DNA from: Allobutyricicoccus pentlandensis
Lineage (GTDB): Bacteria > Bacillota > Clostridia > Oscillospirales > QAMX01
NCBI GenBank assembly: GCA_904398645.1
Contig: CAJFPH010000082.1
Location: forward strand, 1 to 18,169
Direction: 5' to 3'
Length of the DNA stretch: 18,169 bases
Shown: piece after piece, positions 7,011 to 14,377 of the stretch
Numbering within the stretch: position 1 is the stretch's first letter
Layout of the letters: every line of letters starts with the position of its first letter
Program-made: the position numbers and the translations under genes
Notes under the pieces: generated by a model
Database searches by the model: none
Seen by the model: only the letters and a program-made list of their open reading frames with translations
What the model was told of the DNA's origin: nothing

Positions 7011-7994
7011 TCAAATTATCTCCTGTTTACTATATTTTATTCCCGTTTTCACAGTTTTACGCATTTTTTCTTCTTCGCTCCGTATCAAAGCGCTGCCGTG
7101 CGGGAGCGCGACCGGAAGTTTCCACGGCGCAAGGCCGACCGACACATCGGCGACCCGTAAAATTTCACCGTCATAATTGCATGGTTCCGCCTTTTTACTA
7201 CGCAACGTCAGGTGTTTCCCGCGCCGGTAGATCTGATAATCGGCCAACTCATTATGACGTCCCGCCGCATATTTACCGATGAGCCGGAGCAACTCCAGGT
7301 GTCTGACCTTTCGAATCAGCAGAAAGTCCAGCAGACCGTCGTCCGGTTCAGCTTCCGGGATCGCATAGAACCCGCCTCCATAATACCGTCCGGAAGAGGC
7401 GACAATGATGGCATAGTCTCCGTCAAGCCGCATTCCGTCCAGTTCCACCTCATAATACCGATGGATTCGCCCAAAAAAGTTGACGATAAGCGACAGGTCA
7501 TACATCAGCTTTCCCGGAAGCGGTATCATGTGGTTATGCCTGCCAACCCAGTCGGCGACACGTGCGTCAATCCCCGCTGAACAAAGGTTAATTGCAAACT
7601 TATGATTGATCTGAATGAGATCGAGCGGTATGGTATCGGCTTCAATCAGCGCGTCCATACTGAGAAAATATTCCTGTCCTGCGAACAGTTTGATAAAGTC
7701 GTTGCCGGTCCCGCAAGGATAGCAAGCCACCTGCGCGTTCTCATGCCCCGCAGCGCCACAGACAATCTCATTCAGCGTTCCGTCTCCGCCGCAGGAATAA
7801 AACCGGCAGAGATCCGGCGCGTTTGCCTCCGCTTCCCGCGCCACGATTTGAATGGCGTGGCCTTTATATTCCGTTACATATATCTGATAATTCAGGTCAT
7901 GCGCTTCCGCCGAACGGCGAATCAATTCCATAATCTTTGCAGACTGGTCATGCTTTCCAGCTTTCGGATTTACAATAAAAACATCTTTTCTCAT
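7011..7994 (-). CDS. Lipid kinase of the diacylglycerol kinase family (YegS/BmrU/DgkB-like)
   Basis: The 327-residue protein has the diacylglycerol kinase catalytic fold. Motifs are NPKAG at residues 9-13, the nucleotide-binding GGDGTLNE at 69-76, and GTGNDF at 95-100. The C-terminal half has GGGFYAIPEAEPDDGLLD and NYDGE, both typical of the family. It should phosphorylate diacylglycerol or a related lipid with ATP at the inner membrane face, recycling it into phospholipid synthesis. Soluble family members in Bacillota include DgkB. The protein ends in a basic tail. It starts 14 bases after the cobU stop and is probably cotranscribed with it, which is not an obvious functional pairing. AGGGGCG lies about 10 bases before the ATG. 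The exact lipid substrate is unproven. Confidence 0.87.
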   Translation of the reverse strand: MRKDVFIVNPKAGKHDQSAKIMELIRRSAEAHDLNYQIYVTEYKGHAIQIVAREAEANAPDLCRFYSCGGDGTLNEIVCGAAGHENAQVACYPCGTGNDFIKLFAGQEYFLSMDALIEADTIPLDLIQINHKFAINLCSAGIDARVADWVGRHNHMIPLPGKLMYDLSLIVNFFGRIHRYYEVELDGMRLDGDYAIIVASSGRYYGGGFYAIPEAEPDDGLLDFLLIRKVRHLELLRLIGKYAAGRHNELADYQIYRRGKHLTLRSKKAEPCNYDGEILRVADVSVGLAPWKLPVALPHGSALIRSEEEKMRKTVKTGIKYSKQEII

Positions 7995-8008
7995 CCGTCA
8001 CGCCGCCC

Positions 8009-8545
8009 CTATTTGATTTTGACCGGGATTCCACAGACGCACCAATACACCTCATCCGCGCGCCGTGCCAGATGCTGGTTTACACGGCCCGCAATATCGC
8101 GGAATACACGTGAGACATGATGCTCCGGCACGATGCCGGATCCCAGTTCATTCGTTACCAACACCAGCCGGCAGTTGGCGGCATTGGCGTCGTTGATCAA
8201 AACATCAAGCTGGCGCTTCACCGCAGCTTCCGTTTCCTCCTGTACCGTGCGCGGAATGCGCTCATACTCTGCCGTATGCGTAAACATGATGTTGGAGGTC
8301 AGAACCGTCACACAGTCGAGGAGGCACCCATCCTCGCCGTGGATCACATTCGAGAGATCCCGCGGACGTTCTTCCGTCCGCCATGCCAGCGGACGCGCGT
8401 GGCGGTGCTGCTCCACACGCTGTGCCATCTCCTCGTCGCAAACTTCCGCCGTGGCGACATAAACAACCTGTTCCGCCTCTGAAAAAAATTGCTGTGCAAA
8501 CATACTCTTGCCGCTCCGCGCGCCGCCCGTGATCAATATCACCAT
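8009..8545 (-). CDS. cobU: Bifunctional adenosylcobinamide kinase / adenosylcobinamide-phosphate guanylyltransferase
   Basis: The 178-residue enzyme phosphorylates adenosylcobinamide and then transfers GMP to it, making the AdoCbi-GDP used by CobS. It opens with the P-loop TGGARSGKS (residues 6-14). The stretch QHRHARPLAWRT (46-57) holds the histidine that becomes guanylylated, most likely H47. VTNELGSGIVPEHHVSRVF and the C-terminal GRVNQHLARRADEVYW are hallmark CobU sequences. The length is normal. GGAGGA (8551-8556) lies five bases before the ATG. It is divergent from cobS across about 200 bases and followed closely by a lipid kinase gene. Confidence 0.95.
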   Translation of the reverse strand: MVILITGGARSGKSMFAQQFFSEAEQVVYVATAEVCDEEMAQRVEQHRHARPLAWRTEERPRDLSNVIHGEDGCLLDCVTVLTSNIMFTHTAEYERIPRTVQEETEAAVKRQLDVLINDANAANCRLVLVTNELGSGIVPEHHVSRVFRDIAGRVNQHLARRADEVYWCVCGIPVKIK

Positions 8546-8682
8546 ACAAATCCTCCATACTTATTTCAAACACTTCCTTAAGCGTACAGGCTGATTATGA
8601 ATTCCATATGAATGGACGGCCGTTTTTCATCATATTCTTTTCTCTTCTTGTTTTCAAAGAGGTTCAGTGCCTGGAAAGGCTA

Positions 8683-8712
8683 TTTACAAGCCGTACCGCA
8701 ATGTGCTAAAAT
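8683..8712 (+). promoter_or_regulatory. Probable sigma-A promoter of cobS-cobC
   Basis: TTTACA (8683-8688) and TAAAAT (8707-8712) are 18 bases apart. Transcription would start near 8719, so the ATG at 8743 has a usable leader while the ATG at 8728 would have almost none. The divergent cobU-cobS gap (8546-8727) otherwise contains only the cobU ribosome site and A/T-rich sequence; no B12-box or cobalamin-riboswitch fold was recognised. Confidence 0.5.
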
Positions 8713-8742
8713 CAGATATCTTATCGAATGGACGGTTACGCC

Positions 8743-9510
8743 ATGAAGTACATCGTTTCCTTTCTCTCCGCGCTTGGCATGTTTACCGCCATTCCCATGC
8801 CGCAGTATGAATGGGATATGGAGCATGGCAGCCGTATGACGGCGTGTTTCGGGCTGGTCGGCGCTGTACTGGGCACGCTTTCACTGTTTTTTGCCTGGAT
8901 TTTTTCTCTGTTGCCCATTCCCGTTCCGGTTTTTTCCGTGCTGACCATCGCAGCAGCTTATTTTTTAACAGGGTTTCTGCATCTCGACGGGTTTATGGAT
9001 GTCTGCGATGCGCTTCTGTCGCACCGTGACGAGGAAGGCCGCCGGCAAATCTTAAAAGATTCGCACTGTGGATCTTTCTCAGTCGTCTGCCTGTTATTTG
9101 TCCTCGCAGGTAATTTTGCTTCGATTTACGCCCTGCGTACGCTCCCCGTTTCTGCGGCAATATGGGCCGCCGTCTTTATCAGCATACCCGTGCTCTCCCG
9201 CTGTACGGCGGGATTGCTCCTGCTCGGGGTAAAGACCATGCCGGGCAGTACGCTCGGCGCTTTCTTCAAAACGGGAAACGGCCCTGCGGTAAAAACCGTC
9301 CTGATTGTGACGGGAATCTCTGCGCTGGCTGTTGTCGCAGGCTGCGCCGGCATACGATACGCCATCACACTGGCTGCCGGGGCCTTACCCGGCGCACTGC
9401 TTGGGCTGTACGCCGCGCGCCGGCTCGGCGGCGTGAACGGCGACGTTTCCGGTTTCACCGTTGTGCTCTGCGAGACATTGATGATGCTTGCCCTGACGTT
9501 TCAGTTTTAA
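8743..9510 (+). CDS. cobS: Adenosylcobinamide-GDP ribazoletransferase (cobalamin synthase)
   Basis: This 255-residue integral membrane protein joins AdoCbi-GDP to alpha-ribazole or its phosphate, the last bond-forming step of cobalamin assembly. It has several hydrophobic helices. The family's acidic motif appears as GFLHLDGFMDVCDALLSHRD (residues 77-96). The C-terminal GGVNGDVSGFTVVLCE corresponds to the usual GG-TGD-GA-E motif. An upstream ATG at 8728 would add five residues. I prefer 8743 because of its leader length and the family's usual start just before the first helix; neither start has a strong ribosome site. It is followed 29 bases later by cobC and is divergent from cobU. Confidence 0.93.
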   Translation: MKYIVSFLSALGMFTAIPMPQYEWDMEHGSRMTACFGLVGAVLGTLSLFFAWIFSLLPIPVPVFSVLTIAAAYFLTGFLHLDGFMDVCDALLSHRDEEGRRQILKDSHCGSFSVVCLLFVLAGNFASIYALRTLPVSAAIWAAVFISIPVLSRCTAGLLLLGVKTMPGSTLGAFFKTGNGPAVKTVLIVTGISALAVVAGCAGIRYAITLAAGALPGALLGLYAARRLGGVNGDVSGFTVVLCETLMMLALTFQF

Positions 9511-9539
9511 GTATCACTTTTTTCACATGAGGCGCCTTT

Positions 9540-10124
9540 ATGGAACTGTTTTTACTTCGCCACGGCCGCACAAAAGCAAATGAAGACCATCTCTATTGCG
9601 GTTCGACGGATTGGCATCTTTCTCCCGCAGGGATAGAAGAGCTCCGCGCTCTGGCAAGCACGCGTCCGCTTCCCCGATTCGACGTTGCGGCGGATACCGG
9701 TATGCACAGAACGCGGGAAACGGCGGATATTCTCTGCCGCGCCGCACGGCGCGTCACGTTGCCCAGCCTTCGTGAGATGGATTTCGGGCTTTTTGAGCGA
9801 AAATCCTATGAAACGCTTCGCTTTGACCCCTACTATATCAAGTGGATCACCGATGAGTCCGGCGACTGCACCTGTCCATGGGGTGAGAGCCGGAATACTT
9901 TTTATACCCGCGTTTGCGACGGGTTCAAGGCGTTCGCAGCGGAAACGGACGCGGACAGCGCCTGTATTGTCTGCCATGGCGGTACTATCTGTGCGATATT
10001 GGATTCTTTTTGCACGGAAAAACGTGGTTTCTACGAGTGGCAGCCCTCGTTTGGGCACGGCTGGCGGCTGGAACTGACGGTTTCGGATACTTTGCCGCAG
10101 CTTACTCTGCTTGAACGTATATAA
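9540..10124 (+). CDS. cobC: Histidine phosphatase family protein, probable alpha-ribazole phosphatase
   Basis: The 194-residue product is a two-histidine phosphatase. The phosphohistidine motif LRHGRT is at residues 6-11 with H8. E79 in REMDFG is the likely acid-base residue, and H146 in CHGG completes the pocket. R57 in MHRTRETAD is also typical. Such enzymes remove phosphate from alpha-ribazole 5'-phosphate or from adenosylcobalamin phosphate at the end of cobalamin assembly. The assignment to CobC rests mainly on its place 29 bases behind cobS, since the superfamily also includes phosphoglycerate mutases and other phosphatases. GAGGCG (9529-9534) precedes the ATG. Confidence 0.8.
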   Translation: MELFLLRHGRTKANEDHLYCGSTDWHLSPAGIEELRALASTRPLPRFDVAADTGMHRTRETADILCRAARRVTLPSLREMDFGLFERKSYETLRFDPYYIKWITDESGDCTCPWGESRNTFYTRVCDGFKAFAAETDADSACIVCHGGTICAILDSFCTEKRGFYEWQPSFGHGWRLELTVSDTLPQLTLLERI

Positions 10125-10168
10125 TGTAAATTTTCGCGTTTCCCCATCACTGTCTGAAAGGCATAATT

Positions 10169-11506
10169 ATGCAAAAAGATTTTACCGAAGGACCTATTAC
10201 CAGCAGCCTGCTGCGCTTCTCCTTTCCCCTGATGCTCGGTAATCTGCTGCAACAATGTTACAACGTTGCAGATACCTGGGTAGTCGGACGCTATTTGGGC
10301 TCAGAAGCCCTTGCCGCGGTGGGGTCTTCCTATACTCTCATGACTTTCCTCACGTCGATCCTTCTGGGGCTCTGCATGGGCAGCGGCGCCGTCTTCTCCA
10401 TGCAGTACGGACGGCGCGATATGGAGCGGCTAAAAAACAGTCTTTTTCTTTCGTTCACCTTCATTGCCGCCGTTACCGTTCTTTTAAACGTTGCCGTGTT
10501 CCTGGGGCTTGACCTGATTGTCGCCGCTCTGCAGGTTCCGAACGAGGTTGTGCCGCTCATGAAAGAATATCTTCTTATTATCTTCATCGGCATCAGCGCA
10601 ACTTTTCTTTATAATTACTTTGCAAGCCTTCTGCGCGCTGTCGGTAATTCCATCGTGCCGCTTGTCTTTCTTGGAATCGCCTCCGTTTTAAATGTCGGAC
10701 TGGATCTGCTGTTTGTCCTGGTGTTTCCCTGGGGCGTGCAGGGCGCAGCGGCTGCCACTGTCATCGCGCAGTTTGTATCGGGTTTTGGTATGGCGGGGTA
10801 TGTGCTGCTCCGCGTTCCCTCCCTGCGGCCTGCAAAGCGTCACTTGCGCTGGGATGCCGGGATTGTCCGTGAAATTGCCAGTCTTTCTTTCTTAACCTCT
10901 GTCCAGCAATCCATTATGAATTTTGGTATTTTACTCATACAGGGCCTTGTAAACAGCTTTGGTACCGTCGTTATGGCGGCGTTTGCTGCGGCCGTCAAAA
11001 TCAATTCCTTTGCGCACATGCCCGCTCAGGATTTCGGAAATGCATTTTCTACGTTTATCGCCCAAAATTACGGAGCCGGACGGCACGACCGGATACAAAA
11101 GGGTGTGAAAAGCGCTGTTTTAACCGCACTGGTTTTCTGTGTGACGATCAGCGCGTTCGTTTGTATATTTGCCCGTCCCCTGATTGGGCTGTTTGTACAG
11201 CCGGGAGAAACCGATATTCTCGCCGTCGGCGTTCAATATCTAAGAATTGAAGGCTCCTGCTACTTTGGGATTGGCCTGCTCGCTCTCCTTTACGGCTATT
11301 ATCGCGCCATCCACCGGCCGGGGATCTCTGTTGTGCTTACCGTGATTTCACTGGGTACCCGCGTCCTTCTCGCCTATTTGCTCTCCTCCATTCCCGCCAT
11401 TGGCGTGGTGGGGATTTGGGTCTCCGTCCCCATTGGCTGGCTGCTGGCGGACCTTACCGGCGTGCTCTATCAACGAAAGCTACGGCGTATTCCGCCACAG
11501 ATATAA
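10169..11506 (+). CDS. MATE family efflux transporter
   Basis: The 445-residue protein has about twelve hydrophobic helices in two related halves, as in multidrug and toxin extrusion transporters. The N-terminus reads EGPITSSLLRFSFPLMLGNLLQ followed by YNVADTWVVGRYLGSEALAAVG, the classic first-helix signature. The second half begins near residue 235, with SFLTSVQQSIMNFGILLIQGLVNSFG. These proteins export cationic drugs or metabolites in exchange for sodium ions or protons. GAAAGG (10156-10161) lies seven bases before the ATG. It starts 44 bases after cobC without an obvious terminator between them, so it may be read from the cob promoter. A link to cobalamin is only positional and the substrate is unknown. 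Confidence 0.9.
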   Translation: MQKDFTEGPITSSLLRFSFPLMLGNLLQQCYNVADTWVVGRYLGSEALAAVGSSYTLMTFLTSILLGLCMGSGAVFSMQYGRRDMERLKNSLFLSFTFIAAVTVLLNVAVFLGLDLIVAALQVPNEVVPLMKEYLLIIFIGISATFLYNYFASLLRAVGNSIVPLVFLGIASVLNVGLDLLFVLVFPWGVQGAAAATVIAQFVSGFGMAGYVLLRVPSLRPAKRHLRWDAGIVREIASLSFLTSVQQSIMNFGILLIQGLVNSFGTVVMAAFAAAVKINSFAHMPAQDFGNAFSTFIAQNYGAGRHDRIQKGVKSAVLTALVFCVTISAFVCIFARPLIGLFVQPGETDILAVGVQYLRIEGSCYFGIGLLALLYGYYRAIHRPGISVVLTVISLGTRVLLAYLLSSIPAIGVVGIWVSVPIGWLLADLTGVLYQRKLRRIPPQI

Positions 11507-11555
11507 ATATTTTTTGCCGAATTCTCTGATTTTTCGTTCTAACCTTCGATTTTGA

Positions 11556-11583
11556 TGCAGAGATTACCGTATCTGCAATTTTT
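11556..11583 (+). terminator. Probable intrinsic terminator after the MATE gene
   Basis: TGCAGA (11556-11561) pairs with TCTGCA (11572-11577), with two further inner pairs after a G-A mismatch, and is followed by ATTTTT (11578-11583). The stem is modest. It lies just before the fab promoter and would insulate the two operons. Confidence 0.6.
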
Positions 11584-11587
11584 CGTC

Positions 11588-11616
11588 TTGACAAGGGGTG
11601 TCTTTTGTTATATGAT
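11588..11616 (+). promoter_or_regulatory. Sigma-A promoter of the fab operon
   Basis: A perfect TTGACA (11588-11593) and TATGAT (11611-11616) are 17 bases apart, the strongest promoter in the window. Transcription should begin near 11623, within the repeats described separately, giving a leader of about 45 bases before fabT. Confidence 0.85.
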
Positions 11617-11644
11617 TAGATAAACTAATTAAACAATCTAATCA
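11613..11644. promoter_or_regulatory. Inverted-repeat operator candidates at the fab promoter
   Basis: Two nested symmetries are visible. The outer one is TGATTAGAT (11613-11621) and ATCTAATCA (11636-11644), perfect 9-bp arms 14 bases apart. The inner one is ATTAG-ATAAA-CTAAT (11615-11629), the size expected for one MarR-type dimer site. They overlap the -10 box and the start of transcription. Binding by the adjacent MarR/FabT regulator is inferred from position and symmetry. Confidence 0.65.
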
Positions 11645-11666
11645 TTGGTTGTCACGGAGGTTTTTC

Positions 11667-12134
11667 ATGCTGGACGCCTATGCTTCCGAGCTAAACAGCA
11701 CATTTAACGGTATCTATGATTCTATTCAAAGGCTTGAAGAGCAGCTTCTGTTTCAAAGCGGCCAGCAGCTTTCCATCAGCGAACTCCATATTTTGGAGAC
11801 CGTCTGGCAGAGACGTCCGTTCGGCTGTTCCATCAGCGACATTGCGCAGGAGCACCAGGTGACATTGCCTTCCATGACCATCGCCATCAAAAAGCTGGAG
11901 AAGAAAGGGTATGTTGTCAAGCGCCGTTCCGAAACGGACGGACGTGTCGTCTGCGTTGAATTGACGCGCATAGGGGAAAAAGTCAACTCCATGCACCGGT
12001 ATTTCCATGAACACATGATACGGGCCTTTATCAAGGGCGTTGATGAGGAGCAAAAGCCCGTCCTTCTCTCTGCACTTAAAAACATGGCGAATTTTATTAA
12101 GCATCAGCTTGAGCTGTCTGAACACAGGCAATAA
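11667..12134 (+). CDS. fabT: MarR-family regulator, probable FabT-type repressor of fatty-acid synthesis
   Basis: The 155-residue protein is a typical MarR winged-helix regulator. A dimerisation helix occupies roughly residues 1-35. The helix-turn-helix lies around 55-80 (ISDIAQEHQVTLPSMTIAIKKLEKKGYV), and the wing at 86-99 carries the conserved DGR tip. C-terminal helices follow. FabT in streptococci represses the fab operon with long-chain acyl-ACP as co-repressor, and sits directly before fabH in the same gene order as here. That synteny, more than the sequence itself, supports the FabT call. An upstream TTG at 11649 is possible, but GGAGG (11656-11660), six bases before the ATG at 11667, decides the start. 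The protein likely represses its own operon through the repeats over the promoter. It could instead sense another lipid or thioester. Confidence 0.8.
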   Translation: MLDAYASELNSTFNGIYDSIQRLEEQLLFQSGQQLSISELHILETVWQRRPFGCSISDIAQEHQVTLPSMTIAIKKLEKKGYVVKRRSETDGRVVCVELTRIGEKVNSMHRYFHEHMIRAFIKGVDEEQKPVLLSALKNMANFIKHQLELSEHRQ

Positions 12135-12156
12135 TGGGAAAAGGTAGAATAATACT

Positions 12157-13101
12157 ATGAAAATTATTGGAACCGGCAGTGCCGTGCCGCAACTTGTCAT
12201 CCCCAACACGGCGCTTGAAAGCTTTCTTGACACATCGGACGAATGGATCCGTACGCGAACCGGCATTGAGGAACGCCATATTCACGACGGTAATCTGGAG
12301 GCCCTGGCGGCGGACGCCGCGCGGCTGGCGGTGGAAAATGCGGGACTTGCCGTGGCGGATATCGACTTTTTGATCTGCTCGACGGTCTATAACCGGTTTA
12401 TGACGCCCGCCCTGTCCTGTGTGATCCAGGGGATGACCGGTGCGGTGTGCCCCTGCCTCGATGTTAACGGCGCTTGCGCAGGATTCGTCTATGCGCTTGA
12501 AATGGCGGATGCTTATCTCGCGCGTGGAAATTACCAGAACATCCTCATCGTATGCGCGGAGGAGCCGACGCGTATGGTAGACTGGACAAATCGCGCAACC
12601 TGTGTCCTCTTTGGAGACGCGGCCGCGGCCTGCGTCGTCACGTCCGGCGGAGAAGACACGCTCTTCCGGATGCATACGGCATCCAATGTCGATGTGCTCC
12701 ACTCCTATAATACGGCCGGAAACTGTCCCTATGACAAAAGCGGACGTACGTATGAACCGCTCTCCATGAACGGGCAGGAAGTTTATAAATTTGCAGTTTC
12801 GTCGGCCACGGAAGATATCCGCGCGCTGTGCAAAGCCGCAGGACTCGACGTCAACGAGATCGATCATTTTGTGCTGCACCAGGCAAATCTGCGTATTCTT
12901 GAAGCAGTTCGTACCCGTCTGCATCAACCTCCGGAAAAGTTTCCGCATAATCTTGAACATTATGGCAATACCTCTTCCGCCAGCGTCCCGCTCCTGCTTG
13001 ACGAATTAAACCGGGCAGGCAGGCTTACGCGAGGCGAACGCATTGCCATGAGCGCCTTCGGCGCGGGGCTTACCACAGGCGCATGCCTTCTCACCTGGTA
13101 A
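12157..13101 (+). CDS. fabH: Beta-ketoacyl-ACP synthase III (FabH)
   Basis: FabH starts fatty-acid chains by condensing acetyl-CoA or another acyl-CoA with malonyl-ACP. The 314-residue sequence has the complete catalytic triad: C107 in NGACAGF, H241 in VLHQANLRIL and N271 in YGNTSSASVP. TSDEWIRTRTGIEERH (residues 26-41) is the usual N-terminal signature. The length is slightly short of the common 320-330 residues, with the chain starting almost directly at the first strand. The gene follows fabT by 22 bases with a weak, distant ribosome site (AAAAGG). Primer preference (straight or branched) cannot be read here. Acyl-chain initiation fits its place at the head of the operon. Confidence 0.97.
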   Translation: MKIIGTGSAVPQLVIPNTALESFLDTSDEWIRTRTGIEERHIHDGNLEALAADAARLAVENAGLAVADIDFLICSTVYNRFMTPALSCVIQGMTGAVCPCLDVNGACAGFVYALEMADAYLARGNYQNILIVCAEEPTRMVDWTNRATCVLFGDAAAACVVTSGGEDTLFRMHTASNVDVLHSYNTAGNCPYDKSGRTYEPLSMNGQEVYKFAVSSATEDIRALCKAAGLDVNEIDHFVLHQANLRILEAVRTRLHQPPEKFPHNLEHYGNTSSASVPLLLDELNRAGRLTRGERIAMSAFGAGLTTGACLLTW

Positions 13102-13191
13102 GCAGCGTCTTTTTTGTCTTTTGGTAACACCGGCCCCGGGCCGCTGTCATACATTAAAAAGAAAACGATTACATGATTGGAGGAAATCACT

Positions 13192-13410
13192 ATGACTTTT
13201 GAAAAAACCGCAAAAATTCTCGCAGAATATAAGGACATCGATGTGTCCGAGATTACCCTGGACTCCACGTTTGAAGATCTGGGGCTTGACTCCCTCGATA
13301 CCGTTGAAATCGTGATGAGTCTGGAAGATGAATTCGGCATTTCCATCGAGCTGGATTCCAACCTGAAGACCGTCCGCGAGCTCGTTGAGCTTATCGACAG
13401 GAGCCTGTAA
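13192..13410 (+). CDS. acpP: Acyl carrier protein
   Basis: The 72-residue acidic helical protein carries growing acyl chains on a 4'-phosphopantetheine arm. The attachment serine is S34 in the DSLDTVEIVM motif, directly followed by the acidic helix that docks to the Fab enzymes. A TTG at 13177 would overlap the ribosome site, so I take the ATG at 13192, with GGAGG at 13179-13183 eight bases upstream. The 90-base gap after fabH (13102-13191) has a short GC-rich hairpin at 13130-13142 and no clear terminator. acpP ends one base before fabK begins. Confidence 0.97.
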   Translation: MTFEKTAKILAEYKDIDVSEITLDSTFEDLGLDSLDTVEIVMSLEDEFGISIELDSNLKTVRELVELIDRSL

Positions 13411-13411
13411 G

Positions 13412-14374
13412 ATGATCCGCACACCTCTTTGTGATCTGCTCGGCATCCGTTATCCCATTTTCCAGGGCGGTATGGCCTGGATTTCGGATGCAGAGCTTGC
13501 CTCCGCCGTGTCAAATGCCGGGGGCCTTGGCGTCATTTCCGCCATGAACGCAAACGGCGAATATCTCCGCGGAGAAATCGCCCGCTGCAGAACGCTTTTA
13601 ACCAATCCCGAGACGCCCTTCGGTGTCAATATCATGCTGATGAGCCCGTTTGTAGACGAAGTGGCGCAGATTGTCATTGACGAGCACGTTCCTGTCGTAA
13701 TTACCGGTGCCGGTATGCCGTCAAAATATATGCAGCCCTGGACCGACGCAGGAATTAAGGTCATCCCCGTCGTACCGTCTACGGCTATTGCGCACCGTTT
13801 GGAACGCATGGGCGCATGCGCTGTCGTCGCAGAGGGCGGAGAGTCCGGCGGCCATGTGGGAGATCTGACGACGATGACGCTCGTACCGCAGGTCGTAGAC
13901 GCCGTAAAGATTCCCGTCGTGGCGGCAGGCGGTATTGCCGACGGACGCGGCATTGCAGCGGCATTTATGCTGGGCGCAGTCGGCGTACAGTGCGGCACCA
14001 GATTCCTCACGGCTACGGAATGCACCGTACATCCGAATTACAAGCAGAAGATTCTCGACGCGCGCGACATTGATACCATCGTCACAGGAAAACGCCTCGG
14101 CCATCCGGTGCGTTCGCTCAAAAACAAATTCAGCCGCCGCTTCCATGAAATGGAGTATGATACGTCCATTACAGACGAAGAAATCAGTGAATTCGGAGCC
14201 GGTTCCCTGCGTAAAGCGGCGCGCGACGGCGACGTTGTAAACGGTGGATTGATGGCAGGACAATGTGCCTCCATGATCCACGATGAAAAGCCATCCGCCG
14301 ATATCATTCGCGATATGTTCCGCGAGGCAGAGGAAATCCTGCGCGGCGCCACACGTTTCGTGACGGAGGACTAA
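13412..14374 (+). CDS. fabK: Enoyl-ACP reductase II, FMN-dependent (FabK)
   Basis: FabK reduces the trans-2-enoyl-ACP double bond with NADH and bound FMN, the last step of each elongation cycle. The 320-residue TIM-barrel protein belongs to the nitronate monooxygenase-like flavoprotein family. GIRYPIFQGGMAWIS (residues 11-25) is the N-terminal signature, H148 in EGGESGGHVG matches the essential FabK histidine, and VAAGGIADGRG and GTRF in the second half bind the FMN phosphate. The start at 13412, one base after acpP, is supported by AGGAG (13399-13403). Its place between acpP and fabD argues for FabK rather than a 2-nitropropane dioxygenase. No FabI is in the window. Confidence 0.95.
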   Translation: MIRTPLCDLLGIRYPIFQGGMAWISDAELASAVSNAGGLGVISAMNANGEYLRGEIARCRTLLTNPETPFGVNIMLMSPFVDEVAQIVIDEHVPVVITGAGMPSKYMQPWTDAGIKVIPVVPSTAIAHRLERMGACAVVAEGGESGGHVGDLTTMTLVPQVVDAVKIPVVAAGGIADGRGIAAAFMLGAVGVQCGTRFLTATECTVHPNYKQKILDARDIDTIVTGKRLGHPVRSLKNKFSRRFHEMEYDTSITDEEISEFGAGSLRKAARDGDVVNGGLMAGQCASMIHDEKPSADIIRDMFREAEEILRGATRFVTED

Positions 14375-14377
14375 AAA

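Noticed and set aside
8546..8727. Cobalamin riboswitch between cobU and cobS
   Set aside because: I looked on both strands for a B12-box-like core and paired arms and saw none, and the stretch is short for a cobalamin aptamer plus expression platform. A covariance search would settle it.
12097..12960. Minus-strand open frame of 287 codons opposite fabH
   Set aside because: It is antisense to a complete FabH and the translation is unlike any known family.
13102..13191. Terminator in the fabH-acpP gap
   Set aside because: The GC-rich palindrome at 13130-13142 is short and is not followed by a T-run; the T-rich stretch lies before it.
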